Made by a program: the position numbers and the translations under genes. Under the pieces are notes generated by a model, which saw only the letters and a program-made list of their open reading frames with translations, was not told the DNA's origin and made no database searches. Of a stretch of DNA of 30,950 nucleotides, positions 7,696 to 15,638 are shown in pieces; the first letter of the stretch is position 1; each line of letters starts with the position of its first letter. This DNA is from JAIPJA01 sp964390115 (GTDB lineage Bacteria > Patescibacteriota > Patescibacteriia > Patescibacteriales > UBA12465). The DNA lies in the NCBI GenBank assembly GCA_964390115.1, contig CAYMGT010000007.1, positions 1-30,950 on the forward strand. Direction: 5' to 3'.

Positions 7696-8646
7696 TTATT
7701 CTAAGGCATTAGCCCCTGCACTTATTTCAGCTATTTCTGCTGTAATAGAGGCTTGCCTAGCTTTGTTATAAAATAATTTTAACTCTTTAACTAAATCACT
7801 AGCTGCGTCAGTAGCTTTATTCATCGCTGACATTCTGGCACTATGTTCAGAGGCATTTGATTCTAAAAGTGCTTGATAAAGTTGCACTTCTATCAACCTG
7901 GGCAACATTTGATTTAAAACTTCTTCAGCATTAGGTTCATAGGTTATTAAAAATTTTTCCTCTCCTTTTTTTAAATACTTTTCTTGCTTTTCTTTAATAA
8001 ATTCTTGATCAACACCTATTTTTTCATCTTTTCCCACTACTCCTAAGTGATCATCTTCAGCATTAACATCAATAGGTAGAATTTGTTTAATTCTAGGAAT
8101 TTGTTTAGCTGGATTTACAAAGTCAGTATAAGCTACTAAAACTTTATCATACTTTTTTCCTAAAAAATCATCTATCATCATATCAGCTAACACTTGCATT
8201 TCTTTTATCTCTGAAGCTGTATCATTTTTCTCAAATTGGGCTGTTACTTTATACTTATACCTACTAGATACCGCTAAACCTTTTTTACCAACTACTATAA
8301 AATCTGTATCTATATTATTATGTTTAATAATAGAGTTTCTTGCCTTAGAAATAACAGCTGTATTAAAACCACCACAAAGTCCTCGATTAGAAGCAAACAA
8401 TACTATAGCCACTTTCTTTACTTTTTTTCTTTCTGAAAGTAAAGGATGAATATTTCCATTAGAATTAACTGCTCTAGCTAAATTTAAAACTGTCACCCAG
8501 CTTAAATTTGCATAAGGACGAGTCTTTAAAACTGCCTCTGTAGTTTTCCTCATTTTAGCCGCTGCAACCATTTCCATGGCTTTGGTAATTTTTTTAGTAC
8601 TAGAGACCGATTTTATTCTTCTTTGTATTTCTTTTGTTTTAGCCAT
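7696..8646 (-). CDS. atpG: ATP synthase F1 gamma subunit
   Basis: 316 aa central rotor shaft. The N-terminal helix MAKTKEIQRRIKSVSSTKKITKAMEMVAAAKMRK and C-terminal helix SARMSAMNKATDAASDLVKELKLFYNKARQ (each quoted only in part: ITKAMEMVAA and MSAMNKATDAASD) are the coiled-coil signature, with VLFASNRGLCGGFN in the globular domain. It is about 25-30 residues longer than the common 285-290. The extra length lies around residues 195-230 (a Lys/Glu-rich stretch such as FIKEKQEKYLKKGEEKF). Located 5 nt after atpA; part of the atp operon. Confidence 0.97.
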   Translation of the reverse strand: MAKTKEIQRRIKSVSSTKKITKAMEMVAAAKMRKTTEAVLKTRPYANLSWVTVLNLARAVNSNGNIHPLLSERKKVKKVAIVLFASNRGLCGGFNTAVISKARNSIIKHNNIDTDFIVVGKKGLAVSSRYKYKVTAQFEKNDTASEIKEMQVLADMMIDDFLGKKYDKVLVAYTDFVNPAKQIPRIKQILPIDVNAEDDHLGVVGKDEKIGVDQEFIKEKQEKYLKKGEEKFLITYEPNAEEVLNQMLPRLIEVQLYQALLESNASEHSARMSAMNKATDAASDLVKELKLFYNKARQASITAEIAEISAGANALE

Positions 8647-8651
8647 TTGCT

Positions 8652-10205
8652 TTATTTATTATCCTCCACCTTCTTTTCAGGCTCTAAATAATCTAAGGTA
8701 GCTTTATAGTCAAAAATTCCCTGACTTAAATCTTTCACTGTATCATCTTCAAGTTGACCACTCTTTCTAATCTTTTCTAAAATTTCATTTTTAAGGTCAA
8801 TAAAATATTGTCTTAGTCCTATTTCAAATTCTCTAACTTTATCTACAGGAACATTATCCATAAATCCATTGATAACAGAAAAATAAACAATAACTTGCTC
8901 AATAGCTTCAACTGGAGAATATTGATCCTGTTTTAAAATTTCAATCAACCTCTTACCTCTTTCTAACTTATTTTTAGTTTCTTCATCAAGATCTGAACCA
9001 AACTGAGCAAAAGCAGCTAATTCACGAAATTGTGCCGCTTCTAATCTCATCTTACCTGCCACCTTTTTCATGGCTTTAATCTGAGCACTAGAGCCAACAC
9101 GAGAAACAGACAAACCAGCGTTTACAGCTGGACGCTGTCCTTGATAAAATAAGTCTGGTTCTAAATATATTTGACCATCAGTAATTGATATAACATTAGT
9201 AGGGATATAAGCAGAAACATCTCCTGCCTGAGTCTCAATTATAGGTAAGGCAGTAATTGATCCCCCGCCATAATCTTTATTTAACCTACAAGCTCTCTCG
9301 AGTAAACGTGAATGTAAATAGAAAACATCTCCAGGATAAGCTTCTCTTCCCGGTGGACGTCTGAGTAGTAAAGAAATTTCTCTATATGAAACTGCATGTT
9401 TAGATAAATCATCATATATAACTAAAACATCTTCACCTTTATCTAAAAAATACTCAGCCATAGCTGTGCCAGCATATGGAGCAATATATGAAAGTGAGGC
9501 AGGGTCACTAGCTCCTGCTACCACTACTGTAGTATAGTTCATAGCTCCTGCTTCAGTTAGTTTAGCTACAATACTAGCTACTTTAGATTCTTTTTGACCA
9601 ATAGCTACATAAATACACTTCATGTTCTGGCCTTTTTGATTAATAATAGTATCAATAGCAATAGCAGTTTTTCCGATTTGACGATCACCAATAATTAATT
9701 CTCTCTGTCCTCTACCAATAGGAATCATTGAATCAATAGCTTTAATACCAGTTTGCACAGGCTCATTAACTGAGGCTCTAGCAATTACACCTGGGGCAAT
9801 CTTTTCTACAGGATAATATTTTTCTGTTTTTATTTCTTCTTTACCGTCTATAGCTTGACCTAAAGGATTTAAAACTCTACCAATAACAGCTTCACCAACA
9901 GGAACCTCTAAAATCCTTTTTGTGGCTACAACTTCATCACCTTCTTTTAAGTTTCCCATATCACCTAAAATAATAGCTCCCACTGAATCTTCATCCAAAT
10001 TTAAAGCTACTCCAAAAACTGAACCAGAGCTACTTTTAAACTCGAGCATCTCAGACATCATAGCTTCAGAAAGACCAGAAATACGGGCAATACCATCACC
10101 CACTTCTGTAACCGTGCCAAAAGATTTTTGCTCACTTTCAGCTTTAAAATCTTCAATTTGTTTTTTAAGTTGTTCTACAACAAAATCCTTAGTATTGTTA
10201 GACAT
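8652..10205 (-). CDS. atpA: ATP synthase F1 alpha subunit
   Basis: 517 aa non-catalytic nucleotide-binding subunit of F1. Beta-barrel with GIARISGL at residues 38-45, Walker A-type GDRQIGKT at 173-180, then YVAIGQKESKVA and the Arg finger segment within SVSRVGSSAQIKAMK. C-terminal helical bundle with ELAAFAQFGSDLDEETK. Standard length. The gene lies 8 nt after atpH and 5 nt before atpG. Confidence 0.99.
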   Translation of the reverse strand: MSNNTKDFVVEQLKKQIEDFKAESEQKSFGTVTEVGDGIARISGLSEAMMSEMLEFKSSSGSVFGVALNLDEDSVGAIILGDMGNLKEGDEVVATKRILEVPVGEAVIGRVLNPLGQAIDGKEEIKTEKYYPVEKIAPGVIARASVNEPVQTGIKAIDSMIPIGRGQRELIIGDRQIGKTAIAIDTIINQKGQNMKCIYVAIGQKESKVASIVAKLTEAGAMNYTTVVVAGASDPASLSYIAPYAGTAMAEYFLDKGEDVLVIYDDLSKHAVSYREISLLLRRPPGREAYPGDVFYLHSRLLERACRLNKDYGGGSITALPIIETQAGDVSAYIPTNVISITDGQIYLEPDLFYQGQRPAVNAGLSVSRVGSSAQIKAMKKVAGKMRLEAAQFRELAAFAQFGSDLDEETKNKLERGKRLIEILKQDQYSPVEAIEQVIVYFSVINGFMDNVPVDKVREFEIGLRQYFIDLKNEILEKIRKSGQLEDDTVKDLSQGIFDYKATLDYLEPEKKVEDNK

Positions 10206-10213
10206 ATTATTAA

Positions 10214-10615
10214 TTATTTTAATAATGAGGTTTTTAATTGATTAAGTCTAGTTCTTAAACTATTATCTAAAATTTTATCACCATATTTAATGACAATACC
10301 ACCAATAATTTTATTTGAACTAGTTTGACTAAGTTCTAAATTTTTATCTTTATCTAAATTATTTAAATAATTTGTTACTTCTTTAAGTGAAGCTTCCGAC
10401 AAAGCTTCTTTACTTACTACTTCTGCTTCAACTATAGAGTATCGTTTATTATATAAATTTTTAAAGTAATAAATAATTTTTTCCAATTGAGCTAATTGAT
10501 TATTTTTTTTTAAAGTTTTAGAAAATTCAACAATTACTTGCGTGGAAGCTTTTTCATCCTTACCCTCAATTAAATCTAAGAGAGCCTGAGCATATTGTTT
10601 AGCATTTATCTTCAT
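10214..10615 (-). CDS. atpH: ATP synthase delta subunit, short form
   Basis: 133 aa peripheral-stalk subunit linking F1 alpha to subunit b. The N-terminus KINAKQYAQALLDL matches helix 1 of the OSCP/delta family, and the C-terminal signature IIGGIVIKYGDKILDNSLRTRL (key part GGIVIKYGDKILDNS) is diagnostic. Typical delta subunits are about 175-180 aa; here some 45 residues of the six-helix N-terminal bundle are missing, while helix 1 and the C-terminal domain remain. The reading frame is continuous and packed between atpF (1-nt gap) and atpA (8-nt gap), so this is a compact form and not a frameshifted gene. Confidence 0.92.
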   Translation of the reverse strand: MKINAKQYAQALLDLIEGKDEKASTQVIVEFSKTLKKNNQLAQLEKIIYYFKNLYNKRYSIVEAEVVSKEALSEASLKEVTNYLNNLDKDKNLELSQTSSNKIIGGIVIKYGDKILDNSLRTRLNQLKTSLLK

Positions 10616-10616
10616 A

Positions 10617-11120
10617 TTACTTTAAACCTTTTATAGCCTTAGCCACTAATTTATCATCCTCCGCTCCATTTAATTTTTCTTGCAAAACCTTTTCTACTGC
10701 TAAAATAACTAATTCAGAAATATCAGCTTTAATACTTTTTAAGGTATCAGCCTTTTCTTGTTGAATTTTTTGTTTTTCAATATTAATTATTTCTCCAATC
10801 TCTTCCTTAGTTTTATCTATAACTGATTGTTTTTTATCCTCTGCTCTCTTTCTAGCTTCTTCAATTATTTCCAAAGCTTCTTTTTTAGCAGAGTTTACTA
10901 TCTCCTCTTCTTTTGTTTTAGCTTCTTTTAATTTATCTTCTGCTTTCTCAGCATTTTCAACTCCTTTATTTATTTTACTTCTTCTGCTTTCCAACATTTT
11001 AAAGATTGGTTTGTAAGCAAATTTCCATAAAACAAAAAACAAAACAGCAAAATTAACTAATTGAGCTAATAAAATTTTTAAATTTAAACCTAAGGCTTCT
11101 AAAAGTTCCATAATGGTCAA
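10617..11120 (-). CDS. atpF: ATP synthase F0 b subunit
   Basis: 167 aa peripheral stator. A single N-terminal membrane helix (about residues 12-35, LNLKILLAQLVNFAVLFFVLWKF in part) ends in the conserved KFAYKPIFKMLESRR motif. A long charged coiled coil of Lys/Glu/Ala heptads follows, and the C-terminus contacts delta. The gene lies 60 nt after atpE; that gap contains a strong hairpin (11142-11167). Confidence 0.96.
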   Translation of the reverse strand: MTIMELLEALGLNLKILLAQLVNFAVLFFVLWKFAYKPIFKMLESRRSKINKGVENAEKAEDKLKEAKTKEEEIVNSAKKEALEIIEEARKRAEDKKQSVIDKTKEEIGEIINIEKQKIQQEKADTLKSIKADISELVILAVEKVLQEKLNGAEDDKLVAKAIKGLK

Positions 11121-11141
11121 ATGTTAATAAAAAATAAAGGA

Positions 11142-11167
11142 CACCAACCCTAAAGTTAGAGTTGGTG
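11142..11167 (-). promoter_or_regulatory. Strong intercistronic hairpin between atpE and atpF
   Basis: The minus-strand RNA can form a 12-bp stem (CACCAACUCUAA with UUAGGGUUGGUG, one G-U pair) with almost no loop, 13 nt after the atpE stop. An interrupted U-rich stretch follows. It looks like a weak terminator or a 3' stabilising stem that would give more atpB-atpE mRNA than downstream mRNA. The structure is seen; the role is inferred. Confidence 0.6.
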
Positions 11168-11180
11168 AGAGCTCTATCTT

Positions 11181-11408
11181 TTATCCAAATAAAATGATTA
11201 AAGCAACGACTAAAGCATAAATAGCGGTTGACTCAGTAATGGCCATAGCTACAAACATTAAAGGAGCTACCTTGCCAGAGGCCTCAGGATTTCTACCAAT
11301 TGATTCAAGTGCTTTAGAGGCAGCAATACCTTCACCAATTCCAGGTCCTAGAGCACCTAATCCAACTGCTATACCTGCTGCTAAATATTTTGCGGCTTCG
11401 ATATCCAT
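11181..11408 (-). CDS. atpE: ATP synthase F0 c subunit (two-carboxylate type)
   Basis: 75 aa, two membrane helices joined by the polar loop RNPEASGK; forms the rotor ring. The ion-carrying carboxylate is Glu59 in helix 2 (AITESTAIY). Helix 1 has GPGIGEG, placing a second carboxylate, Glu26, at the position of Gln32 in the Ilyobacter tartaricus Na+ ring; Ser60, Thr61 and Tyr64 align with its Ser66, Thr67 and Tyr70 (constant offset of 6). This equals the two-carboxylate Na+-binding pattern described for the Fusobacterium nucleatum c ring. Na+ use is inferred from motif only. Confidence 0.97.
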   Translation of the reverse strand: MDIEAAKYLAAGIAVGLGALGPGIGEGIAASKALESIGRNPEASGKVAPLMFVAMAITESTAIYALVVALIILFG

Positions 11409-11505
11409 AGTAATTTGTTGGGAAATAATTGAAATAATTATTACAATTTATTTCTCCTGTTAATTTTATATATTTAATTCTAATTAATTATAACTTAAAA
11501 TGCAA

Positions 11506-12255
11506 CTAAACACTAACCTCCTCTTTCTCTGGTACTTCACTAGCCATAGATATAAAAACTAAAGTTAATACTGAAAATACAAAAGCTTGAATTACTGCTG
11601 ACAGAAGACCTAAAAACAGAAACGGTAGTGGCATGAAAAATGGAGCTAAAAGCAACATAACCGCTCCTAAAACTTCGCCAGCAAAAATATTACCAAACAA
11701 ACGAAAAGATAAAGAAAATATCTTTGCTATTTCTCCCACTAATTCCATTAAACCTAGAAAAAAAGCTAAAGGGCTTTTAAAATTAATAAATCTACCTAAA
11801 TATTTCCAAGGTCCAGCTGTTATAATAGCTACTATTTGAGCAACTATAATTGATACCAAGGTCATAATTAAAACTAAACCATAATCTGACATAACTGCTC
11901 TAAAAACAGGTACAAAACCATCTCCATTATTGACACTTATAGCCGATTGACCTGGAATATAGACAGCTAAATTAGCTACAAGAACAAAAATAAACATGGT
12001 AAAAACTAAAGGAAATAGTCTTTGAGCTTTTTTACCTGGTCCCACGGTTGATTCAACAAAACTATAACTACCCTCTACTAACAATTCTATAAAATTTTGC
12101 CATCTGCCAGGAATCATTTTAAGTGATCTAGCAATTAAAACAAAAACTAACATTAAGAAAATACTTAAGACAAAAGACCACAATAAAGTATTGGTTACAG
12201 GAAATCCAGCAATATTAAAAAGTATATCAGGGGCTAAAGAAATATTTAAATCCAT
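11506..12255 (-). CDS. atpB: ATP synthase F0 a subunit
   Basis: 249 aa membrane stator subunit forming the ion half-channels. The essential arginine is Arg185 in IFSLSFRLFGNIFAGEV; other typical segments are TNTLLWSFVLSIFLML and GLLSAVIQAFVFSVLTLVFIS near the C-terminus (five to six membrane helices). It lies 5 nt after atpZ. The 97-nt gap to atpE is the longest in the operon and could hold a leader for atpE translation; I see no clear hairpin in it. Confidence 0.98.
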   Translation of the reverse strand: MDLNISLAPDILFNIAGFPVTNTLLWSFVLSIFLMLVFVLIARSLKMIPGRWQNFIELLVEGSYSFVESTVGPGKKAQRLFPLVFTMFIFVLVANLAVYIPGQSAISVNNGDGFVPVFRAVMSDYGLVLIMTLVSIIVAQIVAIITAGPWKYLGRFINFKSPLAFFLGLMELVGEIAKIFSLSFRLFGNIFAGEVLGAVMLLLAPFFMPLPFLFLGLLSAVIQAFVFSVLTLVFISMASEVPEKEEVSV

Positions 12256-12260
12256 ATAAT

Positions 12261-12593
12261 TTATTCTTCTCTGTGAATTTTATTATCTCCGTCCTCAGAA
12301 ATAGAAGAGGAATTTTTATTTATTTGCGTATTTGAATTATTAATTTTTTCTTCAACTTTATTTTTGTAACTATCTATAACTTTATTTATCCTTTTTAATT
12401 GCCTAAAAAGTAAAATGTTTGTAATTATAAATGATATCAAAACAGCTAATAATAATATTTTAGGACTAGAGTCAAAACGTTTATCTAAGTACCAACCTAA
12501 GCCACCTATCACTAATAGAGGACCTATAATACAAGCACTAATATAACCAGCTAAGGATAAAGCCAGGCTTTTTAAATTATTTCCTTTTATCAT
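12261..12593 (-). CDS. atpZ: AtpZ/AtpI-like ATP synthase accessory membrane protein
   Basis: 110 aa. Two predicted membrane helices (about residues 8-33 and 46-63) flank the signature GGLGWYLDKRFDSSPK, typical of the ATPase_gene1/AtpZ family encoded first in many atp operons. A charged, Asn/Ser/Lys-rich C-terminal tail follows. AtpI/AtpZ proteins help c-ring assembly or form a cation channel (family knowledge). It is the first gene of the operon, 5 nt before atpB, downstream of the promoter at 12605-12632. Confidence 0.85.
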   Translation of the reverse strand: MIKGNNLKSLALSLAGYISACIIGPLLVIGGLGWYLDKRFDSSPKILLLAVLISFIITNILLFRQLKRINKVIDSYKNKVEEKINNSNTQINKNSSSISEDGDNKIHREE

Positions 12594-12604
12594 ATTATAC
12601 TTCT

Positions 12605-12632
12605 ATTTTAACCAAGCAATAAAAAAAGTCAA
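12605..12632 (-). promoter_or_regulatory. Promoter of the ATP synthase operon
   Basis: Minus strand -35 TTGACT (12627-12632), 16-nt spacer, -10 TAAAAT (12605-12610), 12 nt from the atpZ ATG. The implied leader is only a few nucleotides long. Confidence 0.65.
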
Positions 12633-12647
12633 GGGTCTTAAAAAAAA

Positions 12648-13508
12648 TTAATTCATAATCTCAAAAAATCTTTTAGCATTATCAGTGGTAGTTTTTGCTA
12701 CTTTAGAAATATCTATATTTCTAAGCTTAGCAATATGTTCTGCTACGTAATAAACTAAAGCAGGTTCATTCCTGTGTCCCCTGTAGGGTTCAGGAGTCAT
12801 GTAAGGACTATCCGTTTCAATCATAATCTTATCCAAAGGCACTTTTCTTATAACATCATCAAATTGTCTGCTAAAAGTTATTAGTCCTGTAAAAGAAATA
12901 AGTAAGCCTAGGTTAAAATATTTCCAAGCTAAATCAAAGTCTCCAGAGAAACAATGAATAACTCCCCAGGGCTTATTAGCTGATAAAGAGCTTTTATTCT
13001 CAATTTTAAACTCTTCTAAAATTTCATAAAGATCTTCGTGAGCTTGTCGGCAATGAATTATCACTGGTAATTCCATTTTCCTGGCTAAGTTTAGTTGTGA
13101 AATAAAAACCTCTTTCTGTTTATTTTTAATAGCGCTAACATTGTCTTTAAAATTTATATGATAATAATCTAAACCTATCTCACCGATAGCTACTACTTTA
13201 GAAAATTCAGCTAGTTTCTGATAATTATCAAAATTAAACTCTTCTGCTCGAGTTCTAAACTTATAGTCCCCTTCTTCGCCTTTATTTTCCACTAAAACAT
13301 CCTGCAGGTGTATAGGATGAAGCCCAACAGCTGCATAGACTCCTTTTTCATATTTATTAGCATACTCCAGTGCTCGTTTAGAAGTTTTATATTCAGAACC
13401 AACTAAAACCATACCTATTTTTTCACGTAGGCTATTTCTAATAACTGTATCCGCATCTTCTTTATAGTCAGAAAAATTAATATGAGCATGCGTATCTATA
13501 AACTTCAT
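12648..13508 (-). CDS. tatD: TatD-family metal-dependent deoxyribonuclease
   Basis: 286 aa amidohydrolase-fold TIM barrel. Metal ligands are visible: His7 and His9 in IDTHAHINF, Glu110 in IGEIGLDYYH, His152 in IIHCRQAHED, His185 in GVIHCFSGD and Asp233 in METDSPY-type IETDSPYMTPEP. The C-terminal YRGHRNEPALV matches TatD/YcfH. These enzymes are Mg2+-dependent 3'-5' exonucleases or D-aminoacyl-tRNA deacylase-like hydrolases. It has about 30 extra residues near 72-92 (charged loop). Located upstream of the atp operon but with its own promoter region. Confidence 0.95.
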   Translation of the reverse strand: MKFIDTHAHINFSDYKEDADTVIRNSLREKIGMVLVGSEYKTSKRALEYANKYEKGVYAAVGLHPIHLQDVLVENKGEEGDYKFRTRAEEFNFDNYQKLAEFSKVVAIGEIGLDYYHINFKDNVSAIKNKQKEVFISQLNLARKMELPVIIHCRQAHEDLYEILEEFKIENKSSLSANKPWGVIHCFSGDFDLAWKYFNLGLLISFTGLITFSRQFDDVIRKVPLDKIMIETDSPYMTPEPYRGHRNEPALVYYVAEHIAKLRNIDISKVAKTTTDNAKRFFEIMN

Positions 13509-13545
13509 ATTTTTAATCTAGTTAAATTTCTTTCTTAATATTTCC

Positions 13546-13554
13546 ATTATAACA
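13546..13554 (-). promoter_or_regulatory. Candidate extended -10 promoter of tatD
   Basis: Minus strand TGTTATAAT, an extended -10 box 37 nt before the tatD ATG. I see no good -35 box; its place is taken by the terminator stem of the gene upstream. Confidence 0.45.
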
Positions 13555-13583
13555 AAATAAATAGCCTCTGACAGCTATTTATT
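13555..13583 (-). terminator. Terminator of the small acidic protein gene
   Basis: Stem of about 10 bp (AATAAATAGC/GCTATTTATT) with an 8-nt loop, 16 nt after the stop of the 74-aa gene. It ends in a short U run (TTTTG) on the minus strand. Weak because most of the stem is A-T. Confidence 0.6.
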
Positions 13584-13599
13584 TATTTACTTTGCTTTT

Positions 13600-13824
13600 T
13601 TACCAATTCTTTTTTTCTGTCTGATCATTTTCTTCAGAAGAAAGTTCCTTTTCAGGAAGATTTATCTCAGGTTCAGTGTCGGTTACTACCTCCTCTTTAA
13701 TCACAGTTTCTTCACTTACCTTAGAATCTTCTGAAATTGGAGACTCAAGCTCACTATTTTCATCTTTAACTTCATTATCATCCTTCTTACTTGAAGAAAA
13801 TAATTTAGAAAACCAATTAATCAT
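13600..13824 (-). CDS. Small acidic protein of unknown function
   Basis: 74 aa, not recognised. A short amphipathic N-terminus (MINWFSKLFSSSKK) is followed by 55 residues made almost only of Glu, Asp, Ser, Thr, Lys and Val, with no predicted fold; it ends EKKNW. The N-terminus could sit on the membrane, as in the leading segment of FtsY-type proteins, but there is no GTPase domain. Reality as a gene is supported by a near-consensus promoter upstream and a hairpin just after the stop. An antisense frame overlaps it but has no such signals. Confidence 0.65.
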   Translation of the reverse strand: MINWFSKLFSSSKKDDNEVKDENSELESPISEDSKVSEETVIKEEVVTDTEPEINLPEKELSSEENDQTEKKNW

Positions 13825-13858
13825 AACTTTTTTTTTATTAAAAATTAAACTTATTTAC

Positions 13859-13886
13859 ATTATATCAAATTATTAATTTTTGTCAA
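13859..13886 (-). promoter_or_regulatory. Near-consensus promoter of the small acidic protein gene
   Basis: Minus strand TTGACA (13881-13886), 16-nt spacer, TATAAT (13859-13864). Both hexamers are perfect sigma-70 consensus, 34 nt from the ATG, suggesting strong constitutive expression. Confidence 0.82.
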
Positions 13887-13961
13887 TAAAATATTGGGTT
13901 TAATTATTATAATCTAGCTACTAAAAATATAAATACCTTTTGCAATGTTAACAAAATCAAA

Positions 13962-14519
13962 TTATCTCATTCTTAATAAATTAACAAGCGTATCATGGTT
14001 AAATTTAATTTTTTCTTTAGCAAAATCAAAAAATATTTTTTTATTATAATCCCTATCGATTTTTTCTAATACCCATTTTCTAAACTCCTCTAAATTTCTC
14101 TGACCTAAGGTAGCTATTCGTAAATAAAAATCATTATAATAATGAGACATAGCATCCGCAGAAGCTAATATTTTTTCTTCCAATGTTTCCGGCATAACAT
14201 CATCACAACTATGGCATAAAATAATTTTTTTCACCTTTTCTATCACATCTTTTTTATAATCATATTTATTTAATACTTTTTCAGCTTCTTCTGCTCCAAT
14301 TTTTTGATGATCCCCCTTAATTCCTCTTATTCTTTGTAAATCATGTAGCCACACACCTAACATTACAATCTCTTTATCAGCTTGAAGTAAATTATTTAAA
14401 AGAAATTTTACATTTTTTTCAACGCCTAATAAATGTTCACCAAAAAACCAAGAACCAATGTAATCAGAATTATATATTTCATCTTTAATTAATTGTTTTA
14501 TCTTTTCTACATTATCCAT
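13962..14519 (-). CDS. HD-domain phosphohydrolase
   Basis: 185 aa. Metal-binding pattern of the HD superfamily: His29 (GEHLLGV), His59-Asp60 (WLHDLQRI), His71 (GDHQKIG), His103 (ILCHSCDD) and Asp122 (ASADAMSHY). Such proteins hydrolyse phosphate esters of nucleotides; the extra histidines (71 and 103) resemble two-metal HD enzymes. The substrate is unknown. It lies 35 nt after dnaJ, so it may be the last gene of the heat-shock operon; no promoter is obvious in the gap. Confidence 0.85.
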   Translation of the reverse strand: MDNVEKIKQLIKDEIYNSDYIGSWFFGEHLLGVEKNVKFLLNNLLQADKEIVMLGVWLHDLQRIRGIKGDHQKIGAEEAEKVLNKYDYKKDVIEKVKKIILCHSCDDVMPETLEEKILASADAMSHYYNDFYLRIATLGQRNLEEFRKWVLEKIDRDYNKKIFFDFAKEKIKFNHDTLVNLLRMR

Positions 14520-14554
14520 ATTTTATTAATTTATATTTATAATATAATAAAAAG

Positions 14555-15634
14555 CTACAAACCCAAATCTCTTATAATCTCTTTTTGCTTCTTACTTAAC
14601 TTCTTTGGAGTTTCAACCATAATCTTTACTAAATGATCACCTCTACCTCGTGACTGTAAATGTCCTAAACCTTTACCTTTTAACCTAAAGGTAGTGTTTG
14701 ACTGAGTGCCTTCTGGTATCTTCAATTTTACTTTGCCATCTAAGGTAAGAATATCAATCTTATCACCCAAGGCAACCTGAGAAAAACTTAACTTCTTTAC
14801 GCTCTTTATATCATCACCATCTCTTTCAAATTCAGAGTGATTTTTTATTTTAACTTTTATAAACAAATCACCGGGTATAGCTCCTTTAAGACCGGCTTCA
14901 CCGGAACCAGATAATTTAATACTTTGACCTTCGTTTATACCCGCAGGAATTTTAACTTGCATCTTAACTTTGTCTTTAATTGCTCCATGTCCTGAACATT
15001 TACTACATTTATCAACATATATCTTTCCCTCTCCTTGACACTTAGGGCAAGTAACTTTGGACTGAAAATTACCAAAAATAGTTCTTTGTGCTTGTATAAC
15101 CTCTCCTCTACCTTGGCAGGTAGAACAAGTATCTACCTTAGAGTTAGGTTCATAACCTTTTCCAGAACAGTGAGAACAAACAATATTTTTTTCCAACTCA
15201 ATTTCTTTTTCTACGCCAAAAGCTATCTCTTCTAAGTTTAGAGTCAAAATTATCTGAATATCATTACCCCTACTCTGTGAACGACTACGCCCCTTTGATC
15301 CACCGAAACCAAAAATATCTCCCATACCTGAAAAAATATCTCCTAAATCTTCAAAATCAATATTATCTCCATAACCAGAAGCATTTTGCCAACCTGAAAA
15401 ACCTTGTCCAGTTTGCGAGTTAGCAAAATCTGAACCAAATTTATCATATTGACCTCTTTTCTGAGGGTTATTTAAAACTTGGTAAGCTTCATTTATTTCT
15501 TTAAACTTTGCCTCATCACCACTGGGCTTATCAGGGTGAAACTTATGAGCTTTCTCTCTAAAAGCTTTTTTAATTTCAACTTCATTAGCATCCCTAGAAA
15601 TGCCTAATATTTTATAATAATCTTTATTAGCCAT
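14555..15634 (-). CDS. dnaJ: Chaperone DnaJ (Hsp40)
   Basis: 359 aa co-chaperone that stimulates DnaK ATPase and delivers clients. J domain with His33-Pro34-Asp35 in AHKFHPDKPSGD; Gly/Phe-rich linker including GQGFSGWQNASGYGD; four CxxCxGxG zinc repeats (CSHCSGKG, CSTCQGRG, CPKCQGEG, CSKCSGHG); then the two beta-rich client-binding domains. It starts 4 nt after the stop of the DUF3467 gene. Full length and intact. Confidence 0.98.
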   Translation of the reverse strand: MANKDYYKILGISRDANEVEIKKAFREKAHKFHPDKPSGDEAKFKEINEAYQVLNNPQKRGQYDKFGSDFANSQTGQGFSGWQNASGYGDNIDFEDLGDIFSGMGDIFGFGGSKGRSRSQSRGNDIQIILTLNLEEIAFGVEKEIELEKNIVCSHCSGKGYEPNSKVDTCSTCQGRGEVIQAQRTIFGNFQSKVTCPKCQGEGKIYVDKCSKCSGHGAIKDKVKMQVKIPAGINEGQSIKLSGSGEAGLKGAIPGDLFIKVKIKNHSEFERDGDDIKSVKKLSFSQVALGDKIDILTLDGKVKLKIPEGTQSNTTFRLKGKGLGHLQSRGRGDHLVKIMVETPKKLSKKQKEIIRDLGL

Positions 15635-15638
15635 AAAA

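Noticed and set aside
9922..10245. Plus-strand frames opposite atpA, atpE and atpB (9922-10245, 11239-11463, 11633-11839).
   Set aside because: Mirror images of conserved ATP synthase codons; no recognisable product.
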